A stretch of DNA of 64,000 bases. Source: Lindgomyces ingoldianus. Taxonomy: Eukaryota > Ascomycota > Dothideomycetes > Pleosporales > Lindgomycetaceae. Below the pieces are notes generated by a model, which did not search any database, was not told the DNA's origin, and saw only the letters and a program-made list of their open reading frames with translations. Every line of letters starts with the position of its first letter. Positions within the stretch are counted from its first letter, which is position 1. The DNA lies in the NCBI RefSeq assembly GCF_010093535.1, contig NW_022985164.1, positions 2,437,096 to 2,501,095 on the forward strand, written 5' to 3'. Both the position numbers and the translations under genes were made by a program. Below, one piece after another: positions 12,901-23,600 of this stretch.

Positions 12901-13700
12901 CTTATGCCTTAGTTGCTTACGCGTAGGAAGTGCTTTTAAAGTATTATTAAAAAAATCTTACTAATTTTTTAAACTATTAAAAGTTTTTTACTAAGTGCAC
13001 TAGCCTTTATAACCCTCTAGTGCATAGAGCGCGCCTAGTGTAGTGCAAGCTTTAGAGCTAGGGTGTCTAGAAAGTCTTATGCAGCTAGCTAGCCTTTTAT
13101 GTTAAGAATCTTATAAGTCCTTACCTTAGTGTATAGGAAGTGCTACTGCTAGTACTAAGCTTCTAAGGTTATAGTGCTATACTTTACCTTAGTAAAGTAA
13201 GCGTTATACTTTACTTATAGAACATTTTTTATGCTTATGTTTATTAGTGCTAGCTTTTATTTTAAGGCTTATATAAGTGCTTATAAGGTAGATTAGTTCT
13301 TTAATATAAGCTGCATTATTATAGGTTTTAGAAGCTCTAGTGCAATAGTTGCATTAACCTAGTTCTAAATTATCTAAAGACGTGTTACACAGAAAGCCTA
13401 GTTACTTAATTAAGCTTAGTACTTAGTAATATTAGTTTAGTACTATATGTTAGCCTTCTTTAAAAGGTTCTTATTAGTAATTGCTTTAAGTGTAGGTATC
13501 TTTAAAGCGCCGTTTATAGGATTTAGAGCGTCTACTCTATCTAGATTAATTATGTCCTATAGGTTTTTGCTAAGAGTATAGAACTAGAGCTAGATAAACT
13601 AGAGAGGCCAGCTTACATAGTCCTTAAGCTAGTATACTCCTGTTAGAAGAGGAGCATCTTAATTAGCTATAACATAGGCTTTAGAGGTAATAAGGATAAG
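9906..13700 (-). pseudogene. Copia-3 gag-pol relic (gag, protease, integrase, start of RT)
   Basis: The order on the minus strand is typical of Ty1/Copia (integrase before RT). A gag-like stretch lies at about 12700-13650. The protease motif ILDNRSATHLV is at about 12440-12480. The integrase zinc-binding His block (HMCVEHLGFKALQALV) lies near 11975-12015, with its Cys half near 11885-11930. The integrase core spans about 10900-11860; the region of the catalytic Glu is kept as KAVERAR near 11505-11530. RT begins before 9906 and continues at 2732 beyond Gypsy-1a. Many stops come from CAG, CAA and TGG codons. The 5' LTR and primer site lie just upstream at 13766-13978, so gag starts about where expected. 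RNase H and the 3' LTR are not in the window. Confidence 0.85.
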
Positions 13701-13765
13701 AAAGCTTCTAAATAGCTTTTACTAGCGCTATAGTTATGCAGAGAAAATTGTCCTAGGTTCTTAAA

Positions 13766-13781
13766 GCGCTAGGCCTATAAC
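13766..13781 (-). promoter_or_regulatory. Primer-binding site of Copia-3, half-tRNA iMet type
   Basis: The minus strand reads GTTATAGGCCTAGCGC directly after the LTR. It matches the complement of an initiator-tRNA-Met anticodon arm (CTCATAAC core) apart from RIP-type changes. Priming from a tRNA half is known for Drosophila copia. Similar sites occur in the TRIM at 14746 and in Copia-4 at 59355. Confidence 0.6.
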
Positions 13782-13978
13782 TATAGAGAATAAAATAGCC
13801 TAGCAGTAGCTGTTTAGAAGATTAGATAAAGTGACTCTGCTATCTAAGAGAGCTAAAGGCTCTCCTTATATACACTAAGCCTTAGAACATAATATCTCCA
13901 GATCCCGAGCTGCGTCCCAGGCTCTGAGCCCTAGTCCCAGGCTCCGAGCCCTAGCCAAGGCTCTTAGTATACGCGACA
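13782..13978 (-). repeat. 5' LTR of Copia-3
   Basis: 197 bp. On the minus strand it starts TGTCGCGTATACTAAGAGCC, carries a TATA-like GTGTATATAAGG about 95 bp in, and ends just before the primer site. The first 75 bases of the LTR (13904-13978) are CpG-rich and not RIP-mutated; the rest is. No partner LTR is in the window. It cuts into the C-terminal part of the Gypsy-3 integrase. Confidence 0.7.
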
Positions 13979-14671
13979 GTAATCTTCTAGGCAGATTTTT
14001 AGAGCTTTAAAGCAGATTTATTCTAACTGTTTTTTATCTATTTTAAAGTATTTTAGGCTTTACTAGCTAACTTCTAGTGTAGTTTTTTTTAGTTAGTTTG
14101 TTCTATTAACTGCCTTAACTAGGTTCTATAGCTGTGTCTCTTTTAAAGTGCAACATAAGTTATAGCTAAAGTTAGCTTTAAAAGAGGTCTTTTTTATTAC
14201 TAATAACTTAGTTATGGGAATAGCTAGCTAGGCTAAAAGAAGCTCTTCTACCTAATTAGTCTGTTTATAAAAGATGTACTTTCTTAGGTACTTCTCTATC
14301 TCTATATTAGCTTGTTCTGTTTGCCTGTCTGTCTATGGATATTATGCAGTAGAAAGTCTATGTTTAATATTTAAGTGTTGCATAGCTACTTCCTAGAAGT
14401 GTGCTGTAAACAGCTTGTCTTAGTTTAATATAATAACTGCTAGAGTACTGTAAATGCTAAAAACATGCTTTTTAAATTTATAAATAAGTTTTTTAGCAGA
14501 TTTTTTTTAATACCTAAAAGCATAGCATCTTAGTTGTTTTATTAACAGTAACTACTATTATATTATAAAGTCTTTTAGAGCTCGGTTCTTGTAAGAGTAG
14601 TAGGCTTGTAATAAAGTCTACAGTTACTATAGTCTATAGTTGTTTAAGAGCCTCTATTAGTTATAGAGTTC

Positions 14672-14745
14672 TGTCGCGTACAGCTATCCGTCTATATACC
14701 TTCTGCTGTGCTAGCTAGAAGGTTAACCTTTTAGCAAACGCAACA
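14672..14745 (+). repeat. 5' LTR of the TRIM
   Basis: 74 bp, from TGTCGCGTACAGCTATCC to GCAAACGCAACA. It matches 15018-15094 apart from a TA-rich length difference of 3 bp and a few transitions. Confidence 0.85.
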
Positions 14746-14758
14746 GTTATAAGCCTAG
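14746..14758 (+). promoter_or_regulatory. TRIM primer-binding site, half-tRNA iMet type
   Basis: GTTATAAGCCTAG follows the LTR without a gap. It differs from the Copia-4 site GTTATGAGCCCGG by changes that are mostly RIP-type transitions. Confidence 0.65.
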
Positions 14759-15006
14759 TTTGTAGCGTAGTGTAGATAGTTAGCGCTTAAAAATTTTTTG
14801 CACCTCTGCTCCTCTACTCTACTAATAGAATTACATTATCTCTAAGCATAGTGTGTTTAATTCCTACACTTAGTAAAGAGCATTTAAGTAGTGTGTCTAT
14901 TATAGAGGCTACTTTACTAGATCTGTCTCTAAGTTCTGTTGCTTAGGCTTGTAGAGTGTGTTAAGGTTGTTTCACTATGTTTCACCTCTCTTGTTCCATA
15001 GTTTAA

Positions 15007-15017
15007 GCTGGGGGGTG
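15007..15017 (+). promoter_or_regulatory. TRIM polypurine tract
   Basis: CTGGGGGGTG lies immediately before the second LTR, in the position expected for plus-strand priming. The uninterrupted G-run escaped RIP. Confidence 0.75.
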
Positions 15018-15094
15018 TGTCGCGTACAGCTATCTGTCTATATATATCCTTCTGCTGTGCTAGCTAGGAGGTTAACCTTTTAGCAAACGCAACA
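15018..15094 (+). repeat. 3' LTR of the TRIM
   Basis: 77 bp, with the same ends as 14672-14745. It is followed by the target duplication agttc. Confidence 0.85.
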
Positions 15095-15256
15095 AGTTCT
15101 GTATAGCTTATGTTGCTAAAGGTTATTTTAATTACAGGTGTTGCATTTACGCAGAACTTCTATACATAATAGCTTTAGACTAGGTATAGTCTAAAAAATA
15201 GCCTTTTTTAGCTTTTTTTAGAAATTTCTAATTCTAGAGTGTCTAAACATAGGTGC

Positions 15257-15420
15257 TGTGACAGTGCTACTTGTCAAGCTCCGCTGCTAGTCACATGATC
15301 TCGCTAAGGGTTAAGGGAGCGCGCTAGCGCCTTGGCGCTGCGCAAGCTTTTCTCTCGCGAAAACCCTTCGCCTTCTTCACTCCCCATCCTAGTTTAGCTG
15401 AAATAGAGCCGACCTACTCT
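15257..15420 (+). repeat. Element D 5' LTR, left part (split by Copia-1)
   Basis: This CpG-rich segment starts TGTGACAGTGC and stands out from the RIP-mutated DNA to its left. It stops at the target duplication actct of Copia-1 (15416-15420) and resumes at 35089. Joined, the piece is about 257 bp, begins TGTGAC and ends GTAACA. The LTR reading is inferred from these ends and from the coding-like DNA that follows; no second LTR copy is in the window. Confidence 0.5.
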
Positions 15421-15747
15421 TGTCAGATATGCGCACCTACTGTCAAGACAGGAGGAACGCTGGACGAAAGCTGCTACATAGTACGAGCAATAAGCTCGAA
15501 CAGTATGTCGCTGCAAATTGCAGCATTTTGCAGCATTTTGCAGCATTTTGCAGCAAATTGCAGCATGTTGCAAGCTGGTCGCGTATAGGGCTAGTGCGCG
15601 AGGGACTCGGACCGGAAAAACAAGGCCGAGCAACACGAGTAGAGCAGAAAAAGGATCGATAAATCAATAATCAATCATCATCCCATACATCACATCTAAA
15701 CCCATCATTCATCTCAGGAAGCCTAGAAACAGTGCTTTAAGCTGACA
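15421..15747 (+). repeat. 5' LTR of Copia-1a with a 10-bp repeat array
   Basis: 327 bp, TGTCAGATATGCGCACC to AAGCTGACA. Inside, at 15511-15570, lie six decamers of the type CAGCATTTTG, with variants CAGCAAATTG and CAGCATGTTG. Other copies carry 0, 5, 9 or 11 units. The LTR is not RIP-mutated. Confidence 0.95.
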
Positions 15748-15779
15748 ATTAAGAGTCTCAGTGCCTCCATCGATACAAA

Positions 15780-16953
15780 ATGGCCACCCAGCCTCCTCGA
15801 GACGCGACAGTCGTCCTTCGAGACCACACCGACTACAGAGCCTGGATGATGCAGCTGCAATCGAGATGTGTAGCGCACGGCATCTNNNNNNNNNNNNNNN
15901 NNNNNNNNNNAAAGAAGCCATTAAATACTACAAGATTAAGGCTAACAAGTACAAGAGTGACAGACATAATTATAAAAGAGAGCAATTAAGCCTCTAACAG
16001 ATTATTGTCTTTATCTAGTTAACAGTTAGCCTGTATCTGCAGCGTACATGCTGCTCCCTAGATTAACCACTTAGACAGTGGATTACAAACCTTAAAGCCA
16101 CAGTAGGCGTTAACAACTAATTTAAACAAGAACGCACGCGCGACTAATATAATACATCCTTAAAGCTGCTAAGAAACGCGAGCATATAGGACCTATGGCT
16201 AGCGGAGTACGATTACGCTGCCACAGAAGCAGAGACACAAAATGTTCTAAAAACAACGCAGTTTAATGCTGTTACAAAAGACTTTCTAACTACTATAAAT
16301 AAAGTTGCCCTTTATTAGTTTACAACTTTTTTAGAAAGTGGACAGTTTACACTAGACATAAATTAAAAAGAAATAATAAAGCGCTTTTAAGAACATATAA
16401 TGTTAAATTATCTAATACATATAGAAAAGCATAAAGCTGCCTTTACAACAGATAACTTATTATACCTTGCTAAAAGTAAAAAGACTACCTAGGGCACAAA
16501 TAAGAACGCCTGTAGTGCAAAAGTTGCAACATTAAGAAAACAAAGTACACCTTAACATTAACATTATTAAAAAGATAATAAAAAGTTATTCTTAAGCTAG
16601 AAACCTGCTAAAACAGGAGGCACTAAATGTCTTGCATGCAGACACATCTATGCACTAAAGGACTGCTTCTATGTCTATCTAGACAGAGCACTAGACTAGT
16701 AGATGCTAAATAAAAGAGTTAAAAAGCTTGTAGCATTAAAGCATAAGCACAACTTAGAATTTTAAGGCCTACTTAGAGGGCAGCGTAGACATAATTTAAA
16801 GATACTAATTCTAAAGAGTTTACATACACCTACACTAAAGATATAAGAAGACTAACTTAAAGGCTAAGAAGTATTAAGAGTTAAGGCAGCTACATTACTA
16901 GCTATAGTTAATTTAAACTAGAACAGATATCTGCTAAAAGAATTATTTATCCT
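15780..16953 (+). pseudogene. Copia-1a gag relic
   Basis: The ATG at 15780, 32 bp after the LTR, opens a clean frame starting MATQPPRDATVVLRDHTDYR and followed by W-MMQLQSRC, resembling Copia gag N-termini. It runs to a 25-base gap (15886-15910). Beyond the gap the DNA is RIP-mutated and must be read through stops. A zinc knuckle of CX2CX3HX4C form is seen at 16628-16666 (CLACRHIYALKDC, His changed to Tyr). The frame ends at the Copia-2b insertion, duplication atcct at 16949-16953. Gag would form the particle and bind RNA. Confidence 0.85.
15886..15910. other. Assembly gap of 25 N in Copia-1a gag
   Basis: 25 undetermined bases. Sequence left of the gap is free of RIP while sequence right of it is mutated, so the gap hides the RIP border and perhaps some gag codons. 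Confidence 0.95.
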
Positions 16954-17205
16954 TGTTGAATAGACTCTCTGCTAGCTAGCACTTAGTGTCAGCAAATGCG
17001 TACAAGACAGAGAGGTTTGCACGGTGTAAACATCGCACAGGGGTGTTAGGTAACTAGTGTTAATTGCTTCTTGTTGTTTCTATTATACAAAGGAAAAGGG
17101 TTAATATAGTCTAAAACTCTGCGCACAGATCTCTGTGCACAGGGATCTAGGCGCATCTAAGCCACGTAACTATTAACTAGGCGCCTAAATATTACTATTT
17201 AGACA
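16954..17205 (-). repeat. 3' LTR of Copia-2b (252-bp type)
   Basis: TGTTGAATAGACTC to TATTTAGACA. An A-rich tract on the minus strand (AGAAAAAAGAAAAAGTTGC, right of 17205) is the likely polypurine tract. Compared with 30885-31136 its last 100 bases are RIP-mutated. Confidence 0.9.
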
Positions 17206-17289
17206 TTAGCAACTTTTTCTTTTTTCTTTATACAGGACTTGCCTTATTTACACATATAGTAGACAGGTTGCTGTAGGGCCCTTTTTGCC

Positions 17290-20269
17290 TATTTTATATA
17301 GGCTTAAGTCTATTAACTAACGCTTTAACTCTAACAGTTAGTTGTATAAAATTAGTTCTTTAAAAGCAGAGTTTAGCGCCTTCTTTATATAGGCATCTGT
17401 AGAGTTGTCTCTTTTATTAATCTACTTAATCTTTATAATTTCTCTTTTTTTATATAATTCTTAAATTAACATAATATTAATTATAAGTTTTTTCTTATTT
17501 GTTGTCCTAAGCTTTATAAAACATTTATATAAAAATCTTAAATCTATGCATAGTATAATAGGTACAGGAGGTATTCTAAGCATATATGTAATCTAGTTAA
17601 TAGTTGTACTTAGTGCAATTGCGCAGTTAAATCCTCCTACTATTCTATACAGCTTACTAGCTAGGACAGAGCAGGTAACGCGTTTACACTTAGAAAAGTT
17701 CTAGTGTACAATATTACCTATAATTTTAAAGTTATATAAGTTTTTAGTTTACTACTTAGTTCTAAGAATAATAAAAAAGCTAAGCTGTAAACTTAGGTTT
17801 TTATTATTTATAAATAATTTATTAGTAAAGATAAATAACTTTATATAGAAAAGATTAAGTAGTACATATAATAATCTTTTATTCTAGTTATTAATTTGCT
17901 ATTAGATTTATATGTTTAATGCCTTAATATTGTTGTACAACAGCAACACAACTTAAGCAGCAGTAGATAGGTTAAATGCTGCCTTAGGTTAACATACTAA
18001 TGCAATATAGGCACCTCGCGCGCGCTGTTCAACGTACTTCTGCGCAGCATCCTCTACCTTAGACTCTATTATGTGTAGATTCCTAGCTTAACCCTTTTAT
18101 ATAAGAATAATATTATTTTATATAAAGTAGATTTTTCCTTTATTAAATTTAATAGCTTAATTATATAATAGTATAGTCTTAGGCTTTACTTAAAAGTTAG
18201 CTTTAAGTAATTTTTTTTTCTCTCTTTATGCAAAATTAGCTGTAACAATACTAAGAGTATTATCTGTTTATAGTCCTGTAATACTAAACACTATTAGGCC
18301 TTTATATATAACTAATAAGCATAAATTATATAATAAGGTTTTTATAAAAAGTTTATTTTTATAATAGTTATAGTATGTCTTAAACTAATACAAGCCTAAC
18401 TCTACTGCGCTGTATAGTAGTTATATAACTCTAAATATTATGTGTAGAGGGAAGCTTTTACAGAGTTTTTTTAGTAGTTATATAAAAAGAGTGCAAACAA
18501 GCTTGTCTATTAATTATACATATGCTTAAGTAATATTATGTAGTTTATAGTGCATGTTGTATAAAGCTATTAGTAATAGGCTAATAGCTAGGATTAACCT
18601 CTAACTTATTTTCTAAATTATAGGAAACTATGTAAAGATCTTTTTCTTCTTCTTATCTAAATGTTTTATAAATATAAGTTGTAACTTTTTATATAGTTTT
18701 GTTAATTTCCCTTTAACTTTATATATAAGTTAAAGGTTAAAGATCTGTCCCTTGTAAATTAATAAATTATATAAAAGTACCTTAAACATGCTACTTACAA
18801 TTAGACTCTCTATTTCTGTATAGTCTAATTCTTTAAATAGTCTCCTAGGTGTTGTAATTACACTGTCTACATAGAGCTTAATTGCTAGCGCGTAGTCTTC
18901 CTTTTTCTTTTAAGTTAAGAATGTTGTAGCCTGTAGATTCTTACACAGTCTCTCTTAGCCTTTCTTAGCTAGCTGTAGTTCTAGTTCTAGTTTGTATAAT
19001 AAATCTAATGCTGCTTAAGGGGCTGTTTTGTGTAGTCTATTAACTAGAGTTAGTTGCTTGCGTAGGCAACCTCTCTTTTATGCCTGTAGAGGATCCCTTT
19101 ATACTAGGGCTAGTTTGTCTAGATCTAGCAATTCTTGTGCAGGTTCACCCTTGTTCTTTGTACAATAATATAGCATAACTTATGTGCAGTAGAGTTTTAC
19201 TAGACTGTTCTCTATCTTAATAATAATGTCTAGGGCCTTAATTCCCTTTACTATGTGCAGTCTTATTTATCCCTTTTTCTCTTGCTACGTCTTTACTTTA
19301 AAACTAAGTAGAAGATTTAGTACTTTATATAAAGTTAAGCTGTTTTAGGTATTAATTATATAATTAATATTAACTTTTGCTTTTTTACTTTAAAGCATTT
19401 TTATTACCTTTTATACAGCGTTAGCTTGTGTAATAATATTAGGGGATAGTGCAGAATCTATGTTAATTCTTAGGTACATTCTAAACATAAGCAATGTAGG
19501 TATAAAACTGTTTAGTTTTACTATATTATTTAGAGCTTTAACAGCTATTTATAACACTAACTTACTATTTGTACAATTATCTAATTCTGTACAGAGGATG
19601 TTGTATGCACGTTGCAGTAGTGCGTGCGCGCGCTTAATCTTCCCTATAGCCTAATAGGCTTCCACTAGCATTTATTAACACGTTGCTTCTATAATCTTTA
19701 CATAATTCTAGAAATCTTTAGATGCAAAGTTTGTACTAGAGTTATATATAATGTAATTAGGTAAGCCCTAATATGTGTTAATCTAACACTTGCAGAGCGC
19801 GTCCTAGGTATCTTATGTAGACATTAATTTTAAAAAGGTTGCTACTTAAAATAATGTATCTACATTAATTATATATAGTACATCTTAGTTACTAATTTAT
19901 ATAACATTAATTACTACTTTATAATTAAAGTATAAATTATCCTTAATTATAAACTTAAATCTTTATAGTGCTAGGTTGTGTAGCTAACACATGTAGCAGA
20001 ACTTCTTAATCTTTTTAAGTATAGAGGGATTAACGTTATGTCTAGCGTTTTTAAGCATTGTGTAAAGTTGTTTTATACAAGAATAGCTAAATCTTCTATG
20101 CAGTTGTTAAAGTTTATGTTTAGTAAAAAAGAACATTAATTCTTTCTTTTATATATTAAAGAATAGATAACTTTATTTTTGTACAACTAAGACAGTATTC
20201 CTATTGCTTTGTATAATTACATTCTGCACGTTGTTAAAGTACGCACCTATTTAGTCTGCGTCTGCTAGA
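17290..20269 (-). pseudogene. Copia-2b pol relic (integrase C-terminus, RT, RNase H)
   Basis: Read on the minus strand through stops: a linker after integrase with VKALNN and IPTLL-F--YLR (about 19490-19630), typical of a widespread fungal Copia lineage; then RT with FKELDYTEIESLIV (about 18790-18830), a QRLILAI block near 18600, and the active-site block GL-TDNTLS at about 18241-18300, where the family has GLQTDDTL. RNase H should lie downstream to about 17300 but is too degraded for me to name residues. The frame continues upstream at 27467 beyond Gypsy-1b, whose duplication ctaga lies at 20265-20269 and 27462-27466. Confidence 0.8.
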
Positions 20270-20559
20270 TGTAACGATTCTACAAATTGTTCCATCTCGG
20301 GTCGCTCAGATCCTATCTGAAGGGTCCCTGTATTAGCCCCGACTATAACTTGACCTAGTCCCCTGCAGTTACCCCTATTCCCTTATGTATTTAGTTGCAC
20401 CTTGCCCCTGTAGCTAGCTTAGTAGTTTTCTAATATCCTTTTGTATAAGGCCTATAGGTGTTAATAGCATTCCTAGGTTTAGAGTCCTAACGCACTTCTA
20501 TATGCCTCTAAGTAGACTCCTACTGCATTTAGACTTATTATCTTGCCTATGCTGTTACA
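20270..20559 (+). repeat. 5' LTR of Gypsy-1b
   Basis: It begins TGTAACGATTCTAC and ends ATGCTGTTACA. The first 50 bases keep CpG sites (CATCTCGGGTCGCTC); the rest is RIP-mutated. Confidence 0.95.
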
Positions 20560-20699
20560 TTATATTAGAAAACTTACTATTACTAGTAACAGCCTTATTA
20601 ATAATATTACATTAATTGTTTATTTAACTACATCTAACTCTAAGAAACATTAATTTAGTTTAGGTTATAATTTTTTACACACTATTACATTAAATTATT

Positions 20700-23600
20700 T
20701 AGTTAGTATAGATAAGATCTTAAAAACTTTCTATTAACTAAAGCCTTTAAGTTTAGAACTTTTTATCCCCTATAATTAAAATTACTTTTAGAAAAGTTAT
20801 AAAAAGTGTGCTAAAGTAGAAACTTAAAAACTACTAATAACTTATTAAGATTAAGGACAACTACTAATGCCTAACCTTTAACTACTATTAGATCTTATTA
20901 TAAAGACTATAACCTGTTCTAGCTATAGCTAAGGCAAGATGCCTACTTTTAAAACTAAACTACTACTAACTTTAACAGCTAAACCTTTTTTTATAGGACC
21001 TAAAGCTAAAAACTTACTAAATTTAGAGTTAAACTTTAGCAGTATAGCCCTTAAGAACTAAGTTGCTTAATTAAGAGCATAAATTAAACAGCTAACTAGA
21101 TTAAAAACTTTTAGTCTTAATTATCTTTTACTAACTACTAAATTACTTCTAATAATGCCTTAAATTACTTTTGCTACACTAATAGTAAGAGACTTTTTTA
21201 GCACTTTTAAGCTTTTTTAAAGCTACCTTACTAAACGCACGCCTAAGATTAAGAACCTTATAAATAGCAAAGAACTTATGTTTAAATAATAGTAAGCCTT
21301 TATTATAAATAAACTTAACATTAATTTAGATTACTATTAGAGTAAGCGTGCACGCATAGCGTTAGTATAGGAACACACTACTAGTATTGCAAAGAAATAC
21401 CTAGAGCCTAAATACCTAGCTAAATTAGATAATTTTTAGTTTAAAAATATAGAAGAAATAATTAAGCTTTTATAAATATACTTTATTACTAGTAATAAAA
21501 AGATAGAGGCGTAACAGGCGTTTTAAACTTTAAAAATAAGTAAAAAAAAAGTGTTCTTTACTTTTAAAGCTTACTTTATTAGTGCTACTATTAAAAAGTT
21601 TATATTAAAGTTAAAATAGTTTTTCTACTTATAAAAAAAGATACTACTTAGCTTAAAAGTACTAAACTTAGGTTTTAAGCACACTTAAAAGAGCTTCTTT
21701 AAGACTATAGTAGCCTACCTAACAGCTTATAACATAGAAAGAAGGAATACCCTTACTATTTTAGAGTAAACTGTTAATCTTACCCTATAGTCTACTATTA
21801 GACCTAGTATAGATTAGTCTTAGAAGGTTTCTAGTAATACATCTAAGGCAGTATACTATTCTAGTGCACCCTAACCTGCACCTCTGTTAGTACCCTAGTC
21901 TACCTTAGTTACCTATAGATAATCTAGCTAGACACTTGCTTTAGAAAGACAGACAACTTCTAGCAACTATTATAATTATAGAAAACTAAAACATTTTCCT
22001 AGCAACTACCCTATCTTTAGAGTACAAGAAATAGAGGTAGAGTAGTAAAATTCTAAAAAAGAATTTATAGACATAAATAATTTTAATTTAGATGCTTTTT
22101 AGATAGAAAACAGTAACACTTAGAAAAACTTTTTATTTTAGGCTTAAGTAAGTATAATCTCTTAAACATTAATTTATTATACTTATTTAAAAAAAAATAT
22201 GTCTAAGTTTTTACTATTTTATATTTAAAAAGTATTAAAGTTTATTTAAATCCTTTAGTTAATACTAGCGCTTATAGTTTTTTATTTATTAACTTACTAA
22301 CTACTAAGTTATTATTCTAATGCTTTTATGTCTTTATCTAACACTTACTATTTAAAGTTATAGTTAAGGGCTTTTAAGATTAGATCTAAGTCCCTGTCTA
22401 CTAGTATATCTGCCTACACATGCAAATTAATAAAAGAAGCATCTAAAACTGCCTTTTTATTATTATAAACCTTAGCTTCTAAGATTACATTATTAGCATT
22501 AAATAGTTATGTTGTTTTAAACTTTATTTAGATATAAAAAGAAATTAGATTATATAGCCTAGTAAATATCTGCTTACTTATAAACCTTTACTACTCTTAC
22601 TTATGTAATTAACCTAGCTTACGCATAATAAAGAAGTAGAGCTAGATATTAAACAACACAACACACTATAAAAAAAAGACTAATTTTAGTAGTTATACAG
22701 CCTAACAATCTACTGCATTAAGGGTTTGCTAAGGCTACTAAAATTATATAGATCTTCTATTATCTATAGTTTAAAGACACTTAAATTGTTCTTCTGCCTA
22801 TTTATTAAGAAGTTTAGAATAGGTCTAAAGAAAGTCTATTTAGCTACTATTACTCTAATTTTAGTAAATGCTTTTTATTTTAACATAAAAAAAAATAAGT
22901 TTTTTTTAACTTTTATCTATAAAATTAAGCAGTTAATTAAAGATAAGTAAGCCTTATAGTTAAATACTAAATATAAAACTAAAGCATTAGTAAACTTCTA
23001 ATTACTATCTAAATACTATTAGTACTAAGATGTATTTAGCCACACTGCAGCTTACTAGCTACTAGTACATTGTCTATATAACTATAAGATTGTCCTTATA
23101 GAGCTTCTTTCTAACAGTTATAGTCTGTTATATAAACAGAACCTTAAGAAGCTAGAGGTAATAAAGAAATATGTTATAAATAATCTAAAATATAGCTTTA
23201 TTAAGTAAAGTTAAAGCCTTTTTATATCTTTTATTTTTTATGTATAAAAACTAAATAGTAACTTATATATCTATGTTAATTACTATAAACTTAACGCTTT
23301 TACTTATAAGAATGTGTATCTAATACTGCATATAAATAAACTTTTATTAAGACCTACTAAAGTAGTAATCTTTACTAAGTTTAATATTTACATAGCTTTT
23401 AATAAAATTAAGATAAATCTAAGCTTTAAAGAGTGTACTACCTTTTAAACATAATACAAAACTTATAAGTATAAAGTCTTACTTTTTAAATTATGTAATA
23501 GTCTAGCAACTTACTAGCACTATATAAATAACATATTAATTAACTATCTAGATAATTTTTATATTACTTATTTTAATAACATTTTTATTTACTTTAAAGA

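Larger units (their letters stand above)
14672..15094 (+). mobile_element. TRIM-like miniature LTR retroelement
   Basis: A complete 423-bp element with LTRs of only 74 and 77 bp (14672-14745 and 15018-15094), a primer-binding site directly after the first LTR, a polypurine tract directly before the second, and no coding capacity in the 272-bp interior. A perfect 5-bp duplication agttc flanks it (14667-14671, 15095-15099). It is inserted in the Gypsy-3 integrase relic. Terminal repeats in retrotransposons in miniature (TRIMs) depend on proteins of other elements; the shared TGTCGC start and primer site suggest a Copia helper of the Copia-3/Copia-4 kind. Confidence 0.85.
13979..15256 (-). pseudogene. 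Gypsy-3 integrase relic, fragment
   Basis: Minus-strand translation through stops shows the end of the zinc-binding domain (KCNTCNQNNL, about 15110-15160). After skipping the TRIM insertion, it continues with VDFIT near 14600-14640, a VVTV-K-TTKML block, and HRQTDRQTEQANIEIEKYL at about 14280-14345, the family's HPQTDGQTER region with the catalytic Glu. That order is typical of Ty3/Gypsy integrase. RT, LTRs and any chromodomain are missing. The left end is cut by the Copia-3 LTR and the right end by element D at 15257, so this is the oldest layer here. Confidence 0.75.

Noticed and set aside
15394..15667. Overlapping open frames on both strands rich in Cys, Leu, Gln and Ala repeats; similar ones at 34486-35006, 35531-35851, 45320-45636 and 61837-62219
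   Set aside because: All lie in Copia-1 LTRs. The 10-bp array has no stop in several frames, which produces repeated peptides. They are not genes.
15711..15921. Coding frames crossing the 25-N gap on the minus strand
   Set aside because: The N block joins unrelated frames and the plus strand has a good gag start at 15780.
19460..19654. 64-codon plus-strand frame
   Set aside because: The opposite strand encodes the recognisable Copia-2 linker (VKALNN region), so this is a shadow frame.
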